Source: an uncultured Oscillospiraceae bacterium (GTDB taxonomy: Bacteria > Bacillota > Clostridia > Oscillospirales > Acutalibacteraceae). Taken from it: DNA of 64,000 nt. Below are positions 1-8,192 of the stretch, piece by piece. The stretch lies in contig CABULH010000001.1 in the NCBI GenBank assembly GCA_902492455.1, forward strand, positions 186,001-250,000, written 5' to 3'. The position numbers and the translations under genes are program-made. Positions within the stretch are counted from its first letter, which is position 1; every line of letters begins with the position of its first letter. Below the pieces are notes generated by a model. It made no database searches. It saw only the letters and a list, made by a program, of their open reading frames with translations, and was not told where the DNA came from.

Positions 1-1113
1 GTAAAGTATCACAAGGAAGCCAACTTCAATATGATCGAGCTGTGCAATTTTTCCGACAAGGAAATGCTGCTGGCGCTGGAAACCTGCAAAAAATATGGCG
101 TTTCGGCACTGCCGTCCGATATTTCTTTCACCGACCCCAATGTCACGGAAGAACAGATCAAGGAACGAATGAAATTCTACGAGCCGTATGCGGATACCAT
201 CCGCGGCTTTTTGATCCGAGATGAGCCGGCTTATGACACTGAACTGTATCAGCTGCTGAGAGAGCGGGCGGATCTGGTGCGTTCCCTGGCGCCTACCAAG
301 CTGATGTTCATGAATCTTTTTCCCAGCTACGGCAACTATACCTGGGCTTCGGAAACCGGTGACGGAAACGACAGCCAGTTTGCCAAATACTGCAATGATT
401 TCTTCGCGGCCACCGATCCCGATGTGCTGTCGGTGGACCATTACGTCTTCTTCAACAATGAAGCCTGTATCGCCAACCTGTCGGTCAATGACCTGTGGCG
501 GGATTGGGGCTTCTTCCGCAAACGTTCCATCGAGACCGGCAAGCCCTTCTGGTGCTACATTCAATCTCTGGGTGTTTTTATGCACGATAAAGGCATAGGT
601 GGCATGACGCCGGAGAAAATCGCTTTTCAGCTCAATTCCGCCATTGCTTACGGCGTTAAGGGCATCAGCTATTACAATTCCCTGGCCAGCGTCATCGATG
701 AGCGCGCTTACAAAACCGAATTGTTCGACGGGGTGAAGGAGGCCAACCGGCAGGCGCTGCTTTTCGGGAATTATCTGCTGAACAAAGATTACGGCAAGCT
801 GTACCACACCTCCATGCTGGAAAAGGCGGAGAAGCACTATTACACGGATAAACTCAGTGAAAGCGATTTGCTGGCGGCCCTGCCGGATAACGCACTGGTT
901 TCCACCTTCACCGACGATACCGCCCGGACCTATCTGATGATCGTCAACCGCAGCTATGAGGCCGCGATGGAAGGAACCATCGTCCTCAAGGACACCAAGC
1001 CCATCGGCATGCTGGACACGGCCAGCGGGGAAGAGTTAGCCGTCAGCGCTTCCGCCGACCGGATCGCCGTATCGTTGCCTGCCGGAGGCGCTGCCCTTTA
1101 TATGATCGGCTGA
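1..1113 (+). CDS. TIM-barrel glycosidase-like protein, 5'-truncated
   Basis: The frame is open from the first base, so the gene starts upstream of the window and about 370 C-terminal codons are present (first internal Met at 31). The protein reads as an alpha/beta-barrel hydrolase. A strand ending in 'GFLIRDEP' puts a Glu where clan GH-A glycosidases carry their acid/base, later strands contain 'LSVDHYVFF' and 'YGVKGISYY', and a C-terminal beta-rich tail begins near base 900. It is a paralogue of the gene at 14526, with the same DEP strand, a similar following 'MNLFP' strand and the same overall order. No signal peptide can be judged because the start is missing. It is 51 bp upstream of the solute-binding protein gene, so it probably acts on the glycan that transporter imports. 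I cannot name the substrate or a numbered GH family. Confidence 0.75.
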   Translation, partial: VKYHKEANFNMIELCNFSDKEMLLALETCKKYGVSALPSDISFTDPNVTEEQIKERMKFYEPYADTIRGFLIRDEPAYDTELYQLLRERADLVRSLAPTKLMFMNLFPSYGNYTWASETGDGNDSQFAKYCNDFFAATDPDVLSVDHYVFFNNEACIANLSVNDLWRDWGFFRKRSIETGKPFWCYIQSLGVFMHDKGIGGMTPEKIAFQLNSAIAYGVKGISYYNSLASVIDERAYKTELFDGVKEANRQALLFGNYLLNKDYGKLYHTSMLEKAEKHYYTDKLSESDLLAALPDNALVSTFTDDTARTYLMIVNRSYEAAMEGTIVLKDTKPIGMLDTASGEELAVSASADRIAVSLPAGGAALYMIG

Positions 1114-1164
1114 CGGATAAAGGGCCGGCCGATATGGCCGTTATTTTGAAACGGGGGATGACTG

Positions 1165-4050
1165 TTGAAGCTGAAACGGTTACGAATAGCGGCGGGGCTG
1201 ATGACGCTGGTGCTGCTGACGGCGTTTGCGGCGCCTTCCGGCGTGTGGTTCGCCGCCGCGGAAACGGATGCTGCCGATGAAGGGACGATAACCGGCCAAC
1301 CGGGCACCGCAGACGGCTATGCCGCCTATCTGGAGGCTCACGGCAGCGCGGCGCGTCCGAAGGCGGATCTGGTGATACAGGGCGGCGACTTCATCGATGC
1401 CGATGGAGCCGAAGTGGAAAAAGTCGCTTCCTATGAAGGCGAAGAAAACGCGGCTCTGTGGACCAATCAAACCGGATCTGTAACCTGGGAGGTCCAGGTG
1501 GAACAGGCGGGTCTGTACTGCCTGGAGATGCTGTACCATCCGCTGGAAGGCAAACGGGGAAAGATAGAGCTCAGCCTGGCCGTCAATGGCGTCGTCCCCT
1601 TCTCCGGCGCGGGAAAGTTCACCTTCCATCGCCGTTACACCGATGCGCTGGCAGCGGATGAGGACTTTGAAACGGATAATCTGGGCAATCAGCTGACCCC
1701 TTCCCAGGAGGAGACGCTTTGCTGGATGCGGCAGAGTTTTTCCGATGTGGAAGGCTATTTTACCGAACCTTATGCCTTTTATTTTGAGGCGGGAACCAAC
1801 ACCATCACCCTGACCTGTATGCGGGAACCCTTTGCGGTGGGCGCTATCCGCCTGTATCAGCCGGAAAAGGCGCCGTCGTATGAGGATATCAGGCCGACGG
1901 AAACCGGCGGCGCTCCGGAAGGGTATATACAGAAGATCCAGGCGGAGCGTCCCGCAGGCAAATCCGATTCCGCTCTGCGGGCGGATTATGATAAATCCAG
2001 CCCGCTGACCGAGCCTTCCGATCCGGTTCTGACCAAACGGAACATCATCGGCGGAGATAAATGGACCAGCCAGTCCCAATGGATTGAGTGGGAGTATACC
2101 GTTCCCGAGACCGGTTATTACAAAATCGCGCTGCGTTACCGGCAGAACGCCGTTCGGGGATTTTTCACTTCCCGCCGGGTTTATCTGGATGGAGCGCTGA
2201 CCTATGCGGAGCTGGACGGCGTCCGGTTCAACTACGGCGCCAATTGGCAGGTGCAGGCGCTGGGAGGCGATGATCCCTATCTTTTCTACCTGGAGGCGGG
2301 GATGACCCACGTCATTCGGATGGAGGTCACCACCGGCGACATGGCCCCGATTCTGCGGATTTTGGATGAAACCCAGCAGGAACTCAACGCCCTTTATCGC
2401 AAGATCATCATGATCACCAGCACCTCTCCCGACCTGTACCGGGACTATGAGCTGCAGAAGGAGATCCCGGGGCTGCTGGATATTATGCTGACTTCGGCGG
2501 AAACGCTGCAGAGTCAGGCGGAGGCAATCGAAAGCATGACCGGCTTTTCCGGCTCCGAGGCAGCTTTGCTGTATCGGGTGGCGGAGCAGCTGCAGAGCTT
2601 TGTCAAGGACCCTTATACCATTCCCGAGCGGCTGAGTAACTTCCGGGAAAATATCTCCGGCCTGGCCTCCTGGATCATGTCGGTAAAGGAGCAGCCGCTG
2701 GAGCTGGATTACATAGCCGTCATGGCTCCCGATACCCCGCTGCCTAAGGCGGACGCCGGCTTCCTGAAAAAGCTGTGGTACGGCGTGCAGTCCTTCATGG
2801 CCTCCTTTGTGCTGGACTACAACAGCGTGGGCACCGACGCCCCGGACGAGGAATGCCTGGAGGTATGGGTGGGCACCGGTACGGATCAAATGTATATTCT
2901 GCGGCAGCTGGCGGACAAATCCTTTTATCAGGAGACCGGCGTGCCGGTGCGCCTGAAGCTGGTAACCTCCTCGCTGCTGGTCCAGGCGATTATGGCGGAT
3001 ATCGGACCGGATGTGGCCATCAACGTCGCCCGGAGCGAGCCGGTTAATCTGGCAATGCGGGGGGCGCTGGAACCGCTGGACACCTATCCGGGATTTGAAG
3101 AGACCGTGGACCGGTTCATGCCCACCGCCATGGATCCCTACCGCTTTTACGGTCACACCTACGCCATGCCGGAAACCCAAAGCTTCAACATGATGTTTGT
3201 CCGTACCGATATTTTTGAGGAACTGGGGCTCACGCCGCCGGAAACCTGGGATGATCTGTATGAAATCGCACCCATTCTCCAGCGGAACAACATGGAGGTG
3301 GGCCTGCCTGCCGGCGTGTTCAACATGCTGCTGCTGCAAAACGGCGGCCAGTATTATAACGATACGCTAACGGCCATGGATTTTGACAGCGATGTGGCAA
3401 ATGAAAGTTTCCTGGAATGGGTGCAGTTCTACACCCAATACGGATATTCCCTTTTCAAGGATGATTACAACCGGTTTCGTACCGGCGAGATGCCGTTAAC
3501 CATCATGGCCTATTCCTTCTATTGCCAGCTGCATGTGGCGGCACCGGAAATCATGGGACGCTGGGAAATGCTGCCCATTCCGGGCACACGGCAGGAGGAC
3601 GGAAGCATTCTGCGGGCCGATTCCACCACCGCCTCCTCTACCGCTGTCGGCTCGGGTACCTGCGGCATCCTGCTGAAAAGCAGTGATAAAAAGGAGGAGG
3701 GCTGGAAGTTCCTGGAGTGGTGGAGCCGGGCGGATACCCAGACCGAATTCGGCCTGGAGGTGGAAGAGACCATCGGCACGGCGGCCCGTTACACCACTGC
3801 CAACCGGGAGGCTTTTGCCAATCTTCCCTGGACTACAGACGAGTTGGAGATGCTGGAGAAGCAGTGGGCAAATATCCAGGAAATCCCTGAAGTGCCCGGC
3901 GGCTATTATACCTCCCGAAATCTGGACAACGCTTTCCGCGCCTGCGTATACCGGCTGGAGAACCCCCGGGAAATGCTGCGTTACTGGACCAACGAGACCA
4001 ACAAAGAGATTCAACGCAAGCTGGAGGAATACCATCTCGGGCCGCAATAG
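1165..4050 (+). CDS. Very large extracellular solute-binding protein with N-terminal carbohydrate-binding-like modules
   Basis: A TTG start at 1165 follows 'GGGGGATG'. A Lys/Arg-rich signal peptide (about residues 1-32) precedes roughly 500 residues that do not belong to a normal binding protein. These hold two beta-sandwich-like modules (about 65-230 and 255-410) with aromatic residues and 'YLEAG/YFEAG' edges as in CBM6/35-type domains, then a helical segment (about 410-545). From about residue 560 ('LEVWVGTGTDQ') to the end it is a family-1 type sugar ABC solute-binding protein, with 'PETWDDLYEIA' and 'KEEGWKFLEWWSR'. Usual family length is about 420-550, so 961 residues is exceptional. No lipobox Cys is visible, so membrane attachment is unclear. 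Two permease genes follow directly. Polysaccharide or oligosaccharide capture is inferred. Confidence 0.88.
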   Translation: MKLKRLRIAAGLMTLVLLTAFAAPSGVWFAAAETDAADEGTITGQPGTADGYAAYLEAHGSAARPKADLVIQGGDFIDADGAEVEKVASYEGEENAALWTNQTGSVTWEVQVEQAGLYCLEMLYHPLEGKRGKIELSLAVNGVVPFSGAGKFTFHRRYTDALAADEDFETDNLGNQLTPSQEETLCWMRQSFSDVEGYFTEPYAFYFEAGTNTITLTCMREPFAVGAIRLYQPEKAPSYEDIRPTETGGAPEGYIQKIQAERPAGKSDSALRADYDKSSPLTEPSDPVLTKRNIIGGDKWTSQSQWIEWEYTVPETGYYKIALRYRQNAVRGFFTSRRVYLDGALTYAELDGVRFNYGANWQVQALGGDDPYLFYLEAGMTHVIRMEVTTGDMAPILRILDETQQELNALYRKIIMITSTSPDLYRDYELQKEIPGLLDIMLTSAETLQSQAEAIESMTGFSGSEAALLYRVAEQLQSFVKDPYTIPERLSNFRENISGLASWIMSVKEQPLELDYIAVMAPDTPLPKADAGFLKKLWYGVQSFMASFVLDYNSVGTDAPDEECLEVWVGTGTDQMYILRQLADKSFYQETGVPVRLKLVTSSLLVQAIMADIGPDVAINVARSEPVNLAMRGALEPLDTYPGFEETVDRFMPTAMDPYRFYGHTYAMPETQSFNMMFVRTDIFEELGLTPPETWDDLYEIAPILQRNNMEVGLPAGVFNMLLLQNGGQYYNDTLTAMDFDSDVANESFLEWVQFYTQYGYSLFKDDYNRFRTGEMPLTIMAYSFYCQLHVAAPEIMGRWEMLPIPGTRQEDGSILRADSTTASSTAVGSGTCGILLKSSDKKEEGWKFLEWWSRADTQTEFGLEVEETIGTAARYTTANREAFANLPWTTDELEMLEKQWANIQEIPEVPGGYYTSRNLDNAFRACVYRLENPREMLRYWTNETNKEIQRKLEEYHLGPQ

Positions 4051-4103
4051 CGTCCGCCGCGACAAGATGACAAGACTGAAAGACAGAAAGGCATGGTGGA
4101 ACG

Positions 4104-5024
4104 ATGGCTCGAGAGAAACGGGTGAAAGACCCCTACAGCCTGTGGAGCCGGATCTGGCGCGGGCGGCAGAACTATATGCTGCTGTTTCCCTTCCTAGTAT
4201 TCTTCTTTATCTTTACCCTGCTGCCGGTTCTGCTGTCCATTGTTTTGGGCTTCACCAACTATGATATGATTTCCAGTCCTACCTTTGTGGGCTTCTCCAA
4301 CTATATGCGGATGTTCTTCGATGACGACGTGTTCCTTATCGCGGTGAAGAACACCATGATTTTCGCCCTGTTCACAGGCCCGATCAGCTACTTTCTCTGT
4401 TTTCTCTTTGCCTGGCTGATCAACGAGATGCGTCCCAAGCTGCGGGCGGTGTGCACTACGGTATTCTATGCCCCCGCTTTGTCGGGGCAGGCCTTTACCG
4501 TGTGGCTGTTTATCTTCAGCTCGGATCAGTACGGCATCATCAACGGGGCGCTGATGCGTATGGGCTTTCTCAACGAACCCATCGCCTGGCTCAGCGATCC
4601 CGCCTACAACATGACCGTGCTGATCCTGGTACAGCTGTGGATGAGTCTGGGCACCGGCTTCCTGGCCTTTATCGCTGGCTTGCAGAGCATCGATACCTCC
4701 CTGTATGAAGCGGCGGCCATTGACGGTATCCGCAACCGGTTCCAGGAGCTGTGGCATGTGACGCTGCCCTCCATGGTGCCGCAGCTGGTGTTCGGCGCGG
4801 TGATGCAGATTATTTCCTCCTTCTCGGTGGCGGAGGTATCCATGCGGCTGGCCGGTTTTCCCAGCGTGGAATATTCCGCTGAAACCGTGGTGACCCATAT
4901 CATCGACTACGGCACCCTGCGGTTTGAGATGGGATACGCGTCGGCCATGGCCGGATTCCTGTTTATTGTTATGCTGCTTTCTCAGAAGGCCATCACCAAG
5001 CTGCTGCAGAGCATCGGCCATTGA
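4104..5024 (+). CDS. Sugar ABC transporter permease, MalF/UgpA-like
   Basis: A 306-residue inner-membrane permease with about six hydrophobic segments, starting with 'MLLFPFLVFFFIFTLLPVL'. The cytoplasmic EAA loop that docks the ATPase is visible as 'YEAAAIDGIRNRFQELWHVTLP' in the second half. This is the typical first permease of a CUT1 carbohydrate importer; it forms the translocation pore with the product of the next gene. It lies 53 bp after the giant binding protein and its stop is 22 bp before the second permease start, so it is co-transcribed. No ATP-binding subunit is encoded nearby, which suggests a shared MsmX-type ATPase. Confidence 0.93.
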   Translation: MAREKRVKDPYSLWSRIWRGRQNYMLLFPFLVFFFIFTLLPVLLSIVLGFTNYDMISSPTFVGFSNYMRMFFDDDVFLIAVKNTMIFALFTGPISYFLCFLFAWLINEMRPKLRAVCTTVFYAPALSGQAFTVWLFIFSSDQYGIINGALMRMGFLNEPIAWLSDPAYNMTVLILVQLWMSLGTGFLAFIAGLQSIDTSLYEAAAIDGIRNRFQELWHVTLPSMVPQLVFGAVMQIISSFSVAEVSMRLAGFPSVEYSAETVVTHIIDYGTLRFEMGYASAMAGFLFIVMLLSQKAITKLLQSIGH

Positions 5025-5046
5025 CGAGAAAGGATTGGACGCGAGA

Positions 5047-5913
5047 ATGAAGCATATGAAGCTGAAGAAAAATCTTCTGAACCGTTCCAGGGGCGGGAAT
5101 TTTCTGGTCTATCTGCTGTTGGTGCTGGCGGGCGTGTTTATGGCGCTGCCGCTGGTCTACGCGATAGCCAGCTCCTTAAAGCCCTTTGAAGAAATATTTC
5201 TTTTCCCCCCGAAGCTGTACGTAATCAACCCCACTCTGGAGAATTTTGAGAGCCTTTTCACCCTCTCTCAGGATTCGGAGGTTCCTTTTACCCGTTATCT
5301 GTTTAACTCGCTGTTTATCGCCGTTGCCAGTACGGTGCTGCAGATTATCATCGCCTCCATGGCCGCTTATCCCCTGGCAAAAAACGATTTTCCAGGGAAG
5401 AACGCTATTTTCGCAGTGGTGGTGGCCTCCCTGCTGTTCGTTTCCCAGGTGACGTCGGTTCCTCAGTATATCATCATGGCGAAAATGCGGATGATCAACT
5501 CCTATTGGGCGCTGATTCTGCCGGCGCTGGGTTCTTCCATGGGCTTGTTTTTGATGAAACAGTTTATGGAGCAGATTCCCATCTCCCTGATCGAATCCGC
5601 CCGGCTGGACGGCGCTTCCGAGTTCCGGATCGTCTTTTCCCTGGTGTTCCCCAACGTCAAGCCCGCCTGGCTGACTTTGGCTATTTTCACCTTCCAGGCG
5701 GTGTGGAACCAGACCGGTACCTCCTTTATCTTTGATGAAAATCTGAAGCTGCTGCCCACGGCGCTGAATCAGATCACCGCCAGCAACGCCATGGCCCGCA
5801 TGGGCGTGGGAATGGCGGCCACCGTGATCCTGATGCTGCCGCCTATCGTCTTTTTCATCATTTCCCAAAGCAACGTGGTCAAGACCATGGCGTTTGCCGG
5901 TATCAAGGAATAA
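5047..5913 (+). CDS. Sugar ABC transporter permease, MalG/UgpE-like
   Basis: A 288-residue second permease of the first importer, with six membrane segments and the EAA loop 'IESARLDGASEFRIVFSLVFP'. I start it at the ATG at 5047 ('MKHMKLKKNLLN'). The open frame extends back to 4924, but that extension overlaps the previous gene and has no membrane-protein character, while an AAAGGA SD sits upstream of 5047 with somewhat long spacing. Family members are about 275-300 residues, which fits this start. It pairs with the permease at 4104 and the binding protein at 1165. Substrate is inferred from the locus only. Confidence 0.92.
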   Translation: MKHMKLKKNLLNRSRGGNFLVYLLLVLAGVFMALPLVYAIASSLKPFEEIFLFPPKLYVINPTLENFESLFTLSQDSEVPFTRYLFNSLFIAVASTVLQIIIASMAAYPLAKNDFPGKNAIFAVVVASLLFVSQVTSVPQYIIMAKMRMINSYWALILPALGSSMGLFLMKQFMEQIPISLIESARLDGASEFRIVFSLVFPNVKPAWLTLAIFTFQAVWNQTGTSFIFDENLKLLPTALNQITASNAMARMGVGMAATVILMLPPIVFFIISQSNVVKTMAFAGIKE

Positions 5914-5985
5914 GACAGGGCTGACAGCAGAGTTTCCGGGCGGGAGTATGTGCCCGGTCTCCATCCATACGTGGGAGGGAAAGGC

Positions 5986-8142
5986 TTGAAAAGAAAGATT
6001 GCATGTGTGGCTGTGGTCCTGCTTCTGCTCTTCACCGCCGGCCTGAGTGCCGCGGCGGAGCAGGTTTACAACAGCTATACCTATGATTATTGGGGCAATC
6101 CGGTGGAAGCGCCGGAATCCTACACCCCGGACCGGTTTTATCTGGCGACGGATATGGGAACCACCGCCTTCAAGCTGCCGCAGGATATGTTCGTGCAGCA
6201 GGAAACGGGCAGGATCTACGTTGCGGATACAGGCAACAACCGCATTGTGATACTGGATAAGAATTTTCAGCTGGTGCGGGAAATTAAAGAACTGCAGTTG
6301 GATCCGGAGGAACTGGGGCTGACGGATCAGGAGAAGAAGGACGCGGCGCTTATGTCCGCCTCCTTTGCCACCCCCAATGGTTTGTTTGTGGACGGGAAGG
6401 GCCTGATTTATGTGGCGGACACCGAAAACAAGCGGGTGGTGATCTGCAGCGAGGACGGCCGGGTGGTCCGGCTGCTGTCCAAGCCTCAGAGCGAGGTCAA
6501 CTTCACCGGCATCGATTTTCTGCCCATGAAGGTGGTGGCCGACGACACCGGCTACACCTATCTGCTGTGCAAGGGCATCTACCACGGGGCGGTGGTTTAC
6601 ACGCCTGAGGGACGGTTTTCCGGTTATTTCGGCGCCAACACCACCGAGGTGACCTTGTCGGTTATACTGGACAATTTTTGGCGCAAGCTGTACACCGCCG
6701 AACAGCGGCAGAAGATGAACAAATATGTCCCCATCGAATTTTCCAATCTGGATATCGACGAGAAGGGATTCATTTATACCACCACCTTGATTACCACTAC
6801 CTATAAGAACCACATTAAAAAGTTCAATCACAACAGCACCAACGTTCTCAGCGGCGCTCAGGTGATCAGCAGCCAGTACGCGGGATTTTACGGCGATCTG
6901 GAACGGGTGTGGTACAACTCGGAGATGTATGAGTCCCGCTTTACGGATATCTGCTACCGGGACGGCTTTATCCACGCGCTGGATATGTCCCGGGGCCGGG
7001 TGTTCGAATATGACGACAATGGTATGCTGGTTTCGGTTTTCGGGGGAATAGGCAACCAGACCGGAACCTTCGGCAATCCGGTGGCGGTGGACGCCCTGGG
7101 GCAGAATCTTCTGGTGCTGGATGCCGCCAAAGGCAGCATCACGGTGTTCAAGCCCACGCCGTATTGCCTGAAGATTCACAGCGCCACCAAGGCGTATAAC
7201 GAAGGAAGGTATACAGCCTCCCGGAATCAGTGGGAGGAAATTCTGGCGGAGAACAGCAACTGTCAGCTGGCTTATATCGGCATCGGCAAGGCCTATTATG
7301 AAAGCGGCGACTACGAGAACGCTATGACCTATTTCCGTCAGGGCCAGGATCGGGAGGGCTACGGCAAAGCGTATAAGCAGTTCCGCAACGAACGGCTGCA
7401 GGTGATAATTCCTGTGGTTGTGGTGGTGCTGGTTCTGCTGATTGTAATCTGGAAGCTGGTGCGCTTCATCCTGAAAAAGACCGGCCGTCTGCGGCCGAGG
7501 GTCAAGAGGGAGGAAAAATTCCGCCGGATTCTCTGGGTGTGGTACACCATGCGGCATCCGGTGAAGGGCTTCACCGACTGTAAGGAAAACAGGCGGTATT
7601 CCACCCCCTTCGCTCTGCTGGTGTCCCTGCTGCTTTTTGCGGCGATGATCGTACAGCGGCAGTTCACTGGCTTTCCCTTCAATTATGAGGATCCGCTGAA
7701 GATCAACGTGCTGCTGATCTTTGCCAGTACGGTGCTGCTGCTGGTGCTCTGGTCCATCGGCAACTGGGCGGTTTCCACCCTGCTGGACGGCAAAGGCCGG
7801 ATGAGGGAAATCTTTTATGTCACCGCTGTCTCCCTGATTCCCTATCTGCTTAGTGTGGTGCTGACGGTAATCATGAGCAATGTCCTGGCTACGGATGAAG
7901 GGATGTTCATCACCTGGGTATCCGGCTTCGGTATACTGTGGAGCGCATTCCTATTGTTCTCGGGACTGATGGTGCTGCATGACTACAGCTTCCTGAAAAC
8001 ACTGATGAGCGTGCTTTTGACGCTTTTCCTGCTGGTGGTGGTGGCGTTTATCGCCGTGTTGCTCTTCAGCCTTTTCCAGCAGACCTTCCACTTCTTCGAG
8101 GATATTTACAATGAGATCAATTTCCGGATGATGAAAAGCTGA
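5986..8142 (+). CDS. NHL-repeat / TPR / Yip1-like multidomain membrane protein
   Basis: I start this at the TTG at 5986, six bases after a GGAGGG SD and directly before a signal peptide ('MKRKIACVAVVLLLLF'). The open frame reaches back to 5950 without SD support. After the signal peptide come NHL beta-propeller repeats (about residues 50-400; 'GRIYVADTGNNRIVILD', 'GLIYVADTENKRVVIC'), a short TPR-like helical pair (about 400-460; 'YIGIGKAYYESGDYENAMTYF'), a transmembrane helix (about 472-495), a basic cytoplasmic loop, and a C-terminal Yip1-like domain with about five membrane segments. An extracellular propeller tied to a Yip1-type membrane domain suggests sensing or assembly at the membrane next to the two importers. 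No enzymatic motif is visible and the function is unknown. Confidence 0.85.
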   Translation: MKRKIACVAVVLLLLFTAGLSAAAEQVYNSYTYDYWGNPVEAPESYTPDRFYLATDMGTTAFKLPQDMFVQQETGRIYVADTGNNRIVILDKNFQLVREIKELQLDPEELGLTDQEKKDAALMSASFATPNGLFVDGKGLIYVADTENKRVVICSEDGRVVRLLSKPQSEVNFTGIDFLPMKVVADDTGYTYLLCKGIYHGAVVYTPEGRFSGYFGANTTEVTLSVILDNFWRKLYTAEQRQKMNKYVPIEFSNLDIDEKGFIYTTTLITTTYKNHIKKFNHNSTNVLSGAQVISSQYAGFYGDLERVWYNSEMYESRFTDICYRDGFIHALDMSRGRVFEYDDNGMLVSVFGGIGNQTGTFGNPVAVDALGQNLLVLDAAKGSITVFKPTPYCLKIHSATKAYNEGRYTASRNQWEEILAENSNCQLAYIGIGKAYYESGDYENAMTYFRQGQDREGYGKAYKQFRNERLQVIIPVVVVVLVLLIVIWKLVRFILKKTGRLRPRVKREEKFRRILWVWYTMRHPVKGFTDCKENRRYSTPFALLVSLLLFAAMIVQRQFTGFPFNYEDPLKINVLLIFASTVLLLVLWSIGNWAVSTLLDGKGRMREIFYVTAVSLIPYLLSVVLTVIMSNVLATDEGMFITWVSGFGILWSAFLLFSGLMVLHDYSFLKTLMSVLLTLFLLVVVAFIAVLLFSLFQQTFHFFEDIYNEINFRMMKS

Positions 8143-8192
8143 CGCAGCCGTTACGGCGGTATGAGCAAGCGTGAGAAAGGCGGGATTTATAC

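Noticed and set aside
1180..3339. 719-codon open frame on the minus strand
   Set aside because: Antisense shadow of the solute-binding protein gene; His/Gln/Gly-rich composition, no SD, no recognisable domain.
4924..5046. Upstream extension of the second permease
   Set aside because: Overlaps the first permease by about 100 bp and is Arg/Pro/Cys-rich, not membrane-protein-like.
5176..7557. 793-codon minus-strand open frame
   Set aside because: Shadow of the permease and NHL/Yip1 genes; composition not protein-like.
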